From NCBI RefSeq assembly GCF_026339995.1, contig NZ_JAPEPT010000007.1, positions 186,001 to 250,000 on the forward strand: DNA of 64,000 bases. The letters run 5' to 3'. Shown here in pieces: positions 44,970 through 52,360 of the stretch. Under the pieces are notes generated by a model that was not told the DNA's origin, ran no database searches, and worked only from the letters and a program-made list of their open reading frames with translations. This DNA is from Streptomyces sp. NBC_01481. GTDB taxonomy: Bacteria > Actinomycetota > Actinomycetes > Streptomycetales > Streptomycetaceae. The position numbers and the translations under genes are program-made. The stretch's first letter is position 1. Every line of letters starts with the position of its first letter.

Positions 44970-45815
44970 GTGTTGACGCAGACCACCACCCGGGTCCTCG
45001 ACCCCAGTGACCTCGGCGCAGCGCTCGCCATCCTGGAGAGCGAGCCTGTCGCCAACGCCTTCATCACGTCGCGCGTCCAGGTCGCCGGACTCGACCCGTG
45101 GCGCCTGGGCGGTGAGATGTGGGGCTGGTACGCCGACGGGCGGCTGCGCTCGCTGTGCTACTCCGGCGCCAACCTCGTCCCCATCTGTGCCACCCCCGAG
45201 GCCGTGCGCGCCTTCGCCGACCGGGCGCGCAGAGCCGGCCGCCGCTGCTCCTCCATCGTCGGCCCCGCCGAGCCCACCTCCCAGCTGTGGGGGCTGCTGG
45301 AGCCGAGCTGGGGCCCGGCCAGGGACGTACGCGCAAACCAGCCGCTGATGGTCACCCAGCAGATTCCCCAGGGCATCGAGCCCGACCCGTACGTCCGCCG
45401 GATCCGCAAGGACGAGATGGACGTGATCATGCCGGCCTGCGTGGCGATGTTCACCGAGGAGGTCGGCATCTCGCCGATGGCCGGCGACGGCGGACTGCTC
45501 TACCAGGCCCGCGTCGCCGAACTCGTCGGCGCCGGACGGTCGTTCGCCCGCATCGACGACGGCCAGGTCGTCTTCAAGGCCGAGATCGGCGCGGCCACCA
45601 ACGAGGCCTGCCAGATCCAAGGCGTCTGGGTGGCACCGGAGTTCCGCGGCCGCGGGCTGTCCGAGACCGGCATGGCGGCCGTGCTGCGCTACGCCCTCGC
45701 GGACGTCGCCCCGGTCGTCAGCCTCTACGTCAACGACTACAACACCGCAGCCCGAGCGGCATACCGCAGGGTCGGTTTCAGCGAGGTCGGCGCCTTCATG
45801 AGCGTGCTGTTCTGA
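44970..45815 (+). CDS. DUF4081 + GNAT-family N-acetyltransferase
   Basis: A 281-residue protein with an N-terminal DUF4081-type domain (about 1-130, ALAILESEPVANAFITSRV and CYSGANLVPI) and a C-terminal GNAT domain. The acetyl-CoA loop is GVWVAPEFRGRGLSETGMAAVL, and the closing VSLYVNDYNTAARAAYRRVGF is a GNAT hallmark. The acceptor is unknown. GTG start. It is followed 29 bp later by a second GNAT gene, so the two may form an operon ending in proS. Confidence 0.87.
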   Translation: MLTQTTTRVLDPSDLGAALAILESEPVANAFITSRVQVAGLDPWRLGGEMWGWYADGRLRSLCYSGANLVPICATPEAVRAFADRARRAGRRCSSIVGPAEPTSQLWGLLEPSWGPARDVRANQPLMVTQQIPQGIEPDPYVRRIRKDEMDVIMPACVAMFTEEVGISPMAGDGGLLYQARVAELVGAGRSFARIDDGQVVFKAEIGAATNEACQIQGVWVAPEFRGRGLSETGMAAVLRYALADVAPVVSLYVNDYNTAARAAYRRVGFSEVGAFMSVLF

Positions 45816-45844
45816 CCTCGAGCCGCGCAAAGTAGGGTTCGCGC

Positions 45845-46414
45845 ATGGCAGCACTCTCAGGCGGTGGACCGCAGACCCCCAGCGTCGTCGTGGCCCCGGT
45901 CGATCTCTCCGCGCGGATCGACGAAGCCCTCGCGGTGCAGGCCCTCGCTTTCGGGCTCAGCGACGACGAGGTCGAGGTGCGCCGCCATATCGTCTACCGG
46001 CATCTCCTGCACCCCGGCGCGCGTGCGCTGGGCGCGCTGACGGAGACGGGACGGCTCGTCGGCTTCGTGTACGGCATGCCCAACAGCCGCACCCACTGGT
46101 GGTCCACCGTCGTCGAGCCGTATCTGCGCCGCAACGGCACCGACAGCTGGCTCGACGACTCCTTCGTGATCACCGAGCTCCATGTCCACCCCGGCTTCCA
46201 GGGGCGCGGCATCGGCCGCTCGCTGATCACCACGATCACCGACAGCGTCGAGCAGCCGCGCTCGATCCTCTCCGCGATCGACATCGAGAGCCCGGCCCGC
46301 GGCCTGTACCGCGCGCTCGGCTACCAGGACCTCGCGCGCCAGGTGATGTTCCCCAGTGCACCCAGTCCGTACGCCGTGATGGGCGCCCCGCTGCCGCTGC
46401 TGCGCGACAACTGA
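45845..46414 (+). CDS. GNAT-family N-acetyltransferase
   Basis: A 189-residue acetyltransferase. The GNAT core is visible: GRLVGFVYGMPNSRTHWW, the beta-strand ITELHVHPGFQGRGIGRSLI with the acetyl-CoA pyrophosphate loop, and SARGLYRALGYQDL-like ending (SPARGLYRALGYQDLARQV). No extra domain. It is unrelated to the preceding GNAT beyond the fold. It lies just before proS, 65 bp upstream. Confidence 0.87.
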   Translation: MAALSGGGPQTPSVVVAPVDLSARIDEALAVQALAFGLSDDEVEVRRHIVYRHLLHPGARALGALTETGRLVGFVYGMPNSRTHWWSTVVEPYLRRNGTDSWLDDSFVITELHVHPGFQGRGIGRSLITTITDSVEQPRSILSAIDIESPARGLYRALGYQDLARQVMFPSAPSPYAVMGAPLPLLRDN

Positions 46415-46479
46415 TTTCCGCCTGCCGGTGCGGCCCGGCTAACCTCCTGCTCATCACACATTCCGAGCAGGAGTTCACC

Positions 46480-48174
46480 ATGGCCCAGGTCCAGCGCATG
46501 TCCCGTCTGATGGTCAAGACACTGCGCGACGACCCGGCGGACGCCGAGACGCTCAGCCACAAGCTTCTGGTGCGCGCCGGTTACGTCAGGCGCAACGCCG
46601 CCGGTATCTGGTCCTGGCTGCCGCTGGGCAAGAAGGTCCTGGAGAACGTCACTCGCGTGGTGCGCGAGGAGATGGACGCGATCGGCGCGCAGGAGGTGCT
46701 GCTGCCGGCGCTGCTGCCCAAGGAGCCCTACGAGGCGACGGGCCGCTGGGAGGAGTACGGCGCGGAGCTTTTCCGCCTCCACGACCGCAAGGGCGCGGAC
46801 TACCTCCTCGGCCCGACGCACGAGGAGATCTTCACCCAGCTTGTCAAGGATCAGTGCACGTCCTACAAGGACCTGCCCGTGATCCTCTACCAGATCCAGA
46901 CGAAGTACCGCGACGAGGCGCGTCCGCGTTCGGGCATCCTGCGCGGCCGCGAGTTCCAGATGAAGGACTCGTACTCCTTCGACACGAGCGACGAGGGCCT
47001 GGCCGAGTCGTACGCGCTGCACCGCGAGGCGTACATCAAGACCTTCCGGCGCCTCGGGCTCGAGCACCGCATCGTCTCGGCGGTCTCGGGCGCGATGGGC
47101 GGCTCGGCGTCGGAGGAGTTCCTGGCTCCGGCCGCGGCGGGCGAGGACACCTTCGTCTACTGCCCCTCCTGCGACTACGCCGCGAACACCGAGGCCGTGA
47201 CCTTCGCGGCCGAGGCCGTCGACGCCGCCGGGCACGGTCCCGTCGAGGAGCTGGACACCCCCGACACCCCCACGATCGAGTCGCTCGCCGAGCACCTGGG
47301 CGTCCCTGCCTCGGCCACGCTCAAGAACCTCCTGGTCAAGGTCGACGGCGAGATCGTCGCGGTGGGTGTGCCCGGCAACCGCGAGGTGGACCTGGGCAAG
47401 CTGTCGGACCACCTGGCCCCCGCGGAGGTCGAGCTGGTCACCGCTGAGGACTTCACGGGCCGCCCCGACCTCGTACGCGGCTACGTCGGCCCGCAGGGCC
47501 TGGAGAAGGTCCGCTACATCGCCGACCCGCGGGTCGCGCCCGGCACCGCGTGGATCACCGGCGCGAACAAGCCCGACACACACGCGCGCAATGTCGTCGC
47601 GGGCCGGGACTTCACGGTCGACGACTACCTCGACGTGGTCGTCGTCGAGGACGGCGACCCGTGCCCCAAGTGCGGGGCGGGGCTGAAGCTCGACCGCGCC
47701 ATCGAGATCGGCCACATCTTCCAGCTGGGCCGCAAGTACGCCGACGCCTTCCAGCTCGACGTCCTCGGTCAGAACGGCAAGCCGGTCCGGGTGACCATGG
47801 GCTCGTACGGCATCGGCGTCTCCCGCGCGGTGGCTGCCCTGGCCGAGCAGACGGCCGACGACAAGGGCCTGTGCTGGCCGCGCGAGATCGCCCCGGCGGA
47901 CGTCCACGTGGTCGCCGCGGGCAAGGCGCTCCAGACGGAGCTGGCTCTGGAGGTCGCGGAGCAGCTGGCGGCGGCGGGCCTGCGGGTGCTCGTCGACGAG
48001 CGGCCGGGTGTCTCGCCGGGTGTGAAGTTCACCGACGCGGAGCTGATCGGCGTCCCGAAGATTGTGGTGGCGGGACGTCGTGCGTCGGAGGGCGTGGTGG
48101 AACTGAAGGACCGCCGGACGGGTGAGCGCGAGGAGCTGACGGTGGCGGAGGCGGTGTCGCGGCTGCGGGGGTAG
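46480..48174 (+). CDS. proS: Prolyl-tRNA synthetase (bacterial type, with editing domain)
   Basis: A class II synthetase that charges tRNA-Pro. The 564-residue length and an insertion domain (about 225-385, with TIESLAEHLGVPASATLKNLLVKVDGE) mark the bacterial-type enzyme that edits Ala-tRNA-Pro. Motif 2 is RDEARPRSGILRGREFQMKD, motif 3 is GSYGIGVSRAVAA. ATG 46480 follows GAGCAGGAG. No T-box leader is visible in the 65-bp gap. Confidence 0.97.
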   Translation: MAQVQRMSRLMVKTLRDDPADAETLSHKLLVRAGYVRRNAAGIWSWLPLGKKVLENVTRVVREEMDAIGAQEVLLPALLPKEPYEATGRWEEYGAELFRLHDRKGADYLLGPTHEEIFTQLVKDQCTSYKDLPVILYQIQTKYRDEARPRSGILRGREFQMKDSYSFDTSDEGLAESYALHREAYIKTFRRLGLEHRIVSAVSGAMGGSASEEFLAPAAAGEDTFVYCPSCDYAANTEAVTFAAEAVDAAGHGPVEELDTPDTPTIESLAEHLGVPASATLKNLLVKVDGEIVAVGVPGNREVDLGKLSDHLAPAEVELVTAEDFTGRPDLVRGYVGPQGLEKVRYIADPRVAPGTAWITGANKPDTHARNVVAGRDFTVDDYLDVVVVEDGDPCPKCGAGLKLDRAIEIGHIFQLGRKYADAFQLDVLGQNGKPVRVTMGSYGIGVSRAVAALAEQTADDKGLCWPREIAPADVHVVAAGKALQTELALEVAEQLAAAGLRVLVDERPGVSPGVKFTDAELIGVPKIVVAGRRASEGVVELKDRRTGEREELTVAEAVSRLRG

Positions 48175-48312
48175 CGCCTGCGGCGGGCCTTGTCCCCTAC
48201 CCGCCCCTTCCCGAACTGGGGGCAAGCCCCCACACCCCCGTACGCCCTTCCGGCGTTTGAGGCGCGGGGTCTGGGGCGGAGCCCTAGTTACGGGAAGGGG
48301 CGGGGTGGGGAA
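48175..48312. repeat. Convergent intergenic region with repeat pair and hairpin
   Basis: Two inverted copies of the GGGAAGGGGCGGG motif (about 48201-48213 and 48293-48305) bracket the region between proS and the minus-strand kinase-fold gene. The hairpin TGGGGGC-AA-GCCCCCA (48217-48232) could end both transcripts. Confidence 0.6.
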
Positions 48313-49182
48313 CTACAACCAGCCCGCGAACTCCAGCGCCAGTTCCCCCTCCCGCCGCCGCCCCGCAGCAATCGCCCGCGTACCCGACTCCACCGCCCTG
48401 AACAGCGTCCACCCCCGCAAACGGTCCGCGTCCACCTCGAGCGAGTCCGCCAGCCTGTTCACCCTGCGGCGGGCCGCCGACGCTCCCGCCGCGGAGGCGA
48501 TCAGGTCCTCGACGCGGTCGCGGACCAGCCGGGCCAGGTCGTAGGCGCGCTCTCCGACCAGCGGCTCGGGGCCGACCGCCAGCCAGGGGGTGCGGTCGGC
48601 CGCGAGGACCTTGCCCTGGCGGAAGTTGCCGTGCAGCAGCAGGAGTTCGGGGGACAGGGCAGTGAGCTCGTCCCGCGCCGAGAGCGCCGCCGAGACCAGC
48701 CCGGCCGATCCGGCGGACGCCCGCATCGCCTCCGCCTGACGTGCCGTCCGTTCCGCGACCGTCTCGAAGTCGTGGTCCGCCGGAGGCTCGACCCACAGCC
48801 GCCGCACCGCCCCCGCCGCCTCCAGCAGCGCCTTGGCCTCCGGCAGGGACCGCAGCGAGACTTCCGGATGCAGCCGTTCGAGCAGCAGCGCGCCGTCCCC
48901 GGCGCCGAGGAGACGGACCGTGCCGAAACCGTCCCAGTGCGCGAGCGCCGCCCGCTCCAGGGGCGGGGACGCGGAGGGCGGGGCGACCTTGAGCGCCGCG
49001 GCCGTGCCGTCGGGCCGGCGTACGAGAAGGACCAGACTGCTCCGGCCGCCGGGTGCCATCACCCGCTCGACGTCCAGCTCCCAGCGGTCCGCCGCCTCCT
49101 GGACGGTCTTGGGCAGCTGCCCGAGCCAGTCGTCACTCTCGCCCAGAGCCCGGACGAGCCGCTGCGGCGCTTCGAAAGCCAT
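48313..49182 (-). CDS. APH-fold protein lacking kinase catalytic residues
   Basis: A 289-residue protein of the aminoglycoside/streptomycin 6-kinase fold. N-lobe features remain (SSLVLLVRRPDGTAAALKVAPP with the ATP Lys; LLLERL hinge). In the catalytic loop the expected HGDLHxxN reads HGNFRQGK, and the metal-binding IDP reads VGP (LAVGPEPLVGERAYDLARLV). The base Asp, loop Asn and metal Asp are thus Asn, Lys and Gly. Phosphotransfer is unlikely; a binding or scaffold role is more probable. It starts 23 bp after the DUF4439 gene and is probably co-transcribed. Confidence 0.85.
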   Translation of the reverse strand: MAFEAPQRLVRALGESDDWLGQLPKTVQEAADRWELDVERVMAPGGRSSLVLLVRRPDGTAAALKVAPPSASPPLERAALAHWDGFGTVRLLGAGDGALLLERLHPEVSLRSLPEAKALLEAAGAVRRLWVEPPADHDFETVAERTARQAEAMRASAGSAGLVSAALSARDELTALSPELLLLHGNFRQGKVLAADRTPWLAVGPEPLVGERAYDLARLVRDRVEDLIASAAGASAARRRVNRLADSLEVDADRLRGWTLFRAVESGTRAIAAGRRREGELALEFAGWL

Positions 49183-49205
49183 GCGTTCGTTGATCCTTTT
49201 CCCCT

Positions 49206-49637
49206 TCAGCCTGTTCGACTCCCGGACCGCTCGGCGAGCCCAGGAAAGGCTACGCCGCTGCCGCGCCAGCGCACCGCGCGGACGGCCGCCTCGCGCAGCG
49301 CGCCCGCAGCCTCCTTCCGCAGCGGTCCGCCCGCGGCCCGTACGAGGTCGGAGTAGACGTTCGCGACCCGGTCCTCCAGCACGGCGGCGAGCCGCAGGGC
49401 CGCGGCCGCGTCCGGGACCGGAAAGGGCAGCGCGTACGCGGCGGCCGACGCGGCGGGCTCGCCGCCCAGGTCGCGGGCCGTGCGGGCCAGCGCGTCACGG
49501 CGGGCCCGGTGCGCGGCGTAGGCGGCCTTCACCTCGGCCCTGCGGGCCTCGCCGATCCGGCCGCCGACGACCCCGTACCCGTACACCGCCGCGTGCTCGG
49601 CCGCGAGCGCGGCCTGTATGGCGTCAAGCGTGCTCAT
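49206..49637 (-). CDS. DUF4439 (ferritin-like) domain protein
   Basis: A 143-residue, Ala-rich, all-helical protein. The pattern LAAEHAAVYGYGVVGGRIG plus a later YAAHRARRD and AAVLEDRVANVYSDLV is typical of DUF4439, a ferritin-like helical bundle with paired Glu/His. Metal binding is possible but unproven. Its start overlaps the end of the lipoprotein gene upstream by 14 bp. Likely partner: the lipoprotein below, which shares the helical pattern. Confidence 0.82.
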   Translation of the reverse strand: MSTLDAIQAALAAEHAAVYGYGVVGGRIGEARRAEVKAAYAAHRARRDALARTARDLGGEPAASAAAYALPFPVPDAAAALRLAAVLEDRVANVYSDLVRAAGGPLRKEAAGALREAAVRAVRWRGSGVAFPGLAERSGSRTG

Positions 49638-50121
49638 CGCGAGCCCCCTTCGTCAGCAGGTACTCATGCGTGGCGCCGGCCGCCGCCACCGAGGCGAGCA
49701 GCCGCGCCAGCTCCGGCTCCGCGTCGAGGAGCGCGGCGGAGTACGCGTCGCAGGTGCGGCGCTCGGCCGCGGCCAGTGATCTGAGCGCGGCCGGGGCATC
49801 GGCGGGAACCGGTGTCGCCGACGCCACCCGCGTCGTCTCTCCGAGCGCCGTGACATGCTCGGCGACCGCGGCCCGCAGGGCGGCCAACTGCCCTGCCAGG
49901 GCCGGATGTTGCGCGATGACGGCGTCGTACTGGTCACGCAGAGCACCGCTCTCCGCGGCGAGCCGCCGCCGCAGCGTCGCCCGAGCGCGCGCCGGATCGG
50001 GAGCCGAGCCGGCGGTGCGTCGGCGCTCCGGCTCCTCGTTCGAACAGCCCGTCAACGCCGTGACCGCGACCGCACCCGTCGCGATGAGCGCGCGCCTGCG
50101 TGTCGTCGCCGTGCGCCCCAC
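49624..50121 (-). CDS. Lipoprotein with ferritin-like helical domain (Tat-type signal)
   Basis: About 165 residues. The signal contains TTRRRALIATGAVAVTAL followed by lipobox LTGC, so Tat export and lipidation are likely. The mature part is helical, with EHVTALG and AAERRTCDAYSAALLDAE segments similar to DUF4439. GTG 50121 was chosen because AGGGAG precedes it at good spacing; ATG 50148 upstream is an alternative. It is the first gene of the minus-strand trio that ends with the kinase-fold protein, divergent from rimP. Confidence 0.75.
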   Translation of the reverse strand: MGRTATTRRRALIATGAVAVTALTGCSNEEPERRRTAGSAPDPARARATLRRRLAAESGALRDQYDAVIAQHPALAGQLAALRAAVAEHVTALGETTRVASATPVPADAPAALRSLAAAERRTCDAYSAALLDAEPELARLLASVAAAGATHEYLLTKGARDEHA

Positions 50122-50272
50122 GCCTGTCTCCCTACGACCATTGATCATCGCCGCAGGCGAGCGTACCTGCGAGTCCGGCACAGGTGGACGGCAACACCCC
50201 TCGGAACCGGATACCCTTTGAGCTGACACGCGACGATCCCACAACAGCACACGCGGCCGAGGAGTCACCCGG

Positions 50273-50770
50273 ATGAGCACCACCCAGAGCGAGAGGCTGC
50301 GCGGGCTGCTGGAACCGCTCGTCAGCGCCGCGGACCTGGATCTGGAAGAGATCGAGGTGTCCCGGGCGGGCAAGCGCCGCATGCTGAGGATCATCGTGGA
50401 TTCCGACGAGGGCGCCACGCTGGACGCCTGTGCCGAGCTGAGCCGCGTCATCTCGCAGAAGCTCGATGAGACGGACGAGATGGGCGACGGCGAGTACGTA
50501 CTCGAAGTGAGCTCGCCCGGCGCCGACCGCCCGCTGACCGAACACCGCCACTACGTTCGCGCGACCGGCCGCCTTGCGAAGCTCCAGCTGCACGAGAGCG
50601 GCGAACTGGTGGCGCGCATCCTCACCGTGGACGACGAGGGACTCGACCTCGAGGTGCCAGGTGTGAAGGGGCGCAAGCCCACCTCCCGCCGGGTCGCCTT
50701 CGCGGAGATCGCCAAGGCCCGCGTGGAGCTCGAGTTCAACCGCAAGGACAAGAAGGAAGAGGAGGCGTAG
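50273..50770 (+). CDS. rimP: Ribosome maturation factor RimP
   Basis: Needed for assembly of the 30S subunit. The 165-residue protein shows the RimP pattern LRGLLEPLVSAADLDLEEIEVSRAGKRRMLRIIVDSDEG, then CAELSRVISQKLDE and YVLEVSSPGADRPL. The tail is Lys/Glu-rich. First gene of the rimP-nusA-ylxR-infB operon; GAGGAG precedes the ATG and nusA starts two bases after its stop. Confidence 0.97.
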   Translation: MSTTQSERLRGLLEPLVSAADLDLEEIEVSRAGKRRMLRIIVDSDEGATLDACAELSRVISQKLDETDEMGDGEYVLEVSSPGADRPLTEHRHYVRATGRLAKLQLHESGELVARILTVDDEGLDLEVPGVKGRKPTSRRVAFAEIAKARVELEFNRKDKKEEEA

Positions 50771-50772
50771 CC

Positions 50773-51816
50773 GTGGACATCGACGTAAAGCTCCTGAAGG
50801 GCTTGGCACAAGAGAAGGAGATCCCCTTCGACCTGCTGGTCGAGGCGATCGAGTCGGCCCTCCTCATCGCGTACCACCGCACCGAGGGCAGCCGCCGCCA
50901 CGCCCGTGTCGTGCTGAGCCGGGACACCGGCCATGTGACGGTGTGGGCCAAGGAGGACGCTGCCGACCTCGAAGAGGGTCAGGAGCCCAAGGAGTTCGAC
51001 GACACTCCCTCCGACTTCGGCCGGATCGCGGCCACGACCGCCCGCCAGGTCATCCAGCAGCGGCTGCGGGACGCCGAGAACGACGTCACCTTCGGTGAGT
51101 ACGCCCGCCGTGAGGGCGATGTCGTCGCGGGCATGGTGCAGCAGGGCAAGGACCCCAAGAACGTCCTGGTCAGGCTGGACGACAAGCTTGAGGCCATCCT
51201 TCCGGTGCAGGAGCAGGTGCCGGGCGAGGAGTACACCCACGGCCTGCGCCTGCGTACGTACGTCGTGCGCGTCGCCAAGGGTGTGCGCGGTCCGTCCGTG
51301 ACCCTGTCGCGCACCCACCCGAACCTGGTGAAGAAGCTCTTCGCGCTGGAGGTCCCGGAGATCGCGGACGGCAGCGTCGAGATCGCGGCGATCGCCCGCG
51401 AGGCCGGCCACCGCACCAAGATCGCTGTTCGCTCGACCCGCTCCGGGCTGAACCCGAAGGGTGCCTGTATCGGCCCGATGGGCAGCCGTGTGCGTAATGT
51501 CATGGCCGAGCTGCACGGCGAGAAGATCGACATCGTGGACTGGTCGGACGACCCGGCCGAGATGGTGGCGAACGCCCTCTCGCCGGCCCGCGTCAGCAAG
51601 GTGGAGATCGTCGACCTCGGCGCCCGTTCCGCGCGGGTGACCGTGCCCGACTACCAGCTGTCGCTGGCGATCGGCAAGGAGGGGCAGAACGCCCGCCTGG
51701 CCGCCCGCCTCACCGGCTGGCGCATCGACATCCGCCCGGACACGGAGCAGAGCGGCGAGCAGGGTTCCGAGCACCGATCCGAGCACCGATCCGAGCACCG
51801 CTCCGACCAGGGCTGA
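50773..51816 (+). CDS. nusA: Transcription termination/antitermination protein NusA
   Basis: RNA polymerase-binding factor for pausing, termination and rRNA antitermination. The 347-residue protein has the N-terminal domain, S1 domain (EGDVVAGMVQQGKDPKNVLVRL) and two KH domains (GPMGSRVRNVMAELHGEKIDIVDW; AIGKEGQNARLAARLTGWRIDI). It lacks the C-terminal acidic repeats of E. coli NusA, as usual in actinobacteria. The last 20 residues contain EHRS three times, from a 12-bp tandem repeat. GTG start. Confidence 0.97.
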   Translation: MDIDVKLLKGLAQEKEIPFDLLVEAIESALLIAYHRTEGSRRHARVVLSRDTGHVTVWAKEDAADLEEGQEPKEFDDTPSDFGRIAATTARQVIQQRLRDAENDVTFGEYARREGDVVAGMVQQGKDPKNVLVRLDDKLEAILPVQEQVPGEEYTHGLRLRTYVVRVAKGVRGPSVTLSRTHPNLVKKLFALEVPEIADGSVEIAAIAREAGHRTKIAVRSTRSGLNPKGACIGPMGSRVRNVMAELHGEKIDIVDWSDDPAEMVANALSPARVSKVEIVDLGARSARVTVPDYQLSLAIGKEGQNARLAARLTGWRIDIRPDTEQSGEQGSEHRSEHRSEHRSDQG

Positions 51817-51934
51817 GGAATGAATCCGTTCGGGACGCCGTTGCGCTGACGGCGGGACCCGGCCGCGATCAAGACAACAACCGTTCGATTCTTGCCCCAA
51901 AGGGGTGAGGTCGGTGCGGGGAGGTAGACTGAAG

Positions 51935-52213
51935 GTGTCTGGCCGGACGCGTGCCCGCGCATGCCCTGAGCGAACCTGTGTGGGATGCCGGGAGCGGGCG
52001 GCCAAGAGCGATCTGCTGCGCATCGTGGTGACCGGAGACGCCTGCGTCCCCGATGATCGCGGTACGCTGCCCGGCCGGGGTGCATATGTACACCCCGCCT
52101 TGGTCTGTCTCGACCTGGCGGTTCGCCGCCGGGCGTTTCTCCGGGCCTTCAGGGCCAAGGGACCGCTCGATACCGCCGATGTACGGCGGTATGTCGAGCA
52201 GGCAGCACAGTAA
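51935..52213 (+). CDS. ylxR: YlxR family RNA-binding protein (DUF448)
   Basis: A 92-residue protein with the hallmark PERTCVGCRERAAKSDLLRIV, then GRGAYVHPALVCLDLAVRRRAF. YlxR is a small RNA- or nucleoid-associated protein conserved between nusA and infB; in other bacteria it affects gene expression, and RNase P has been named as a partner. GTG 51935 was chosen because MSGRTRARACPERTC matches the usual N-terminus. An in-frame ATG at 51905 is possible but less likely. Confidence 0.9.
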   Translation: MSGRTRARACPERTCVGCRERAAKSDLLRIVVTGDACVPDDRGTLPGRGAYVHPALVCLDLAVRRRAFLRAFRAKGPLDTADVRRYVEQAAQ

Positions 52214-52326
52214 GAAGAGAACGGCACGGGACCCCGTGCGGTCAGGTACCTCGCGAGTTGGAAGTAGGTCGAGATTGCGATGAGCACTCGATGAGTACGC
52301 GATGAGTACGCCCATGAAGTAGCGAC

Positions 52327-52347
52327 GGTCCGGCGGTAACCCGGACC
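52327..52347 (+). promoter_or_regulatory. Hairpin before the infB ribosome-binding site
   Basis: GGTCCGG-CGGTAAC-CCGGACC forms a 7-bp stem directly followed by TAAAAGGAG, the infB ribosome-binding site. It could modulate infB translation relative to nusA. Confidence 0.45.
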
Positions 52348-52360
52348 TAAAAGGAGCGAA

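Noticed and set aside
46415..46479. T-box leader for proS
   Set aside because: The gap is only 65 bp with no specifier stem or T-box sequence.
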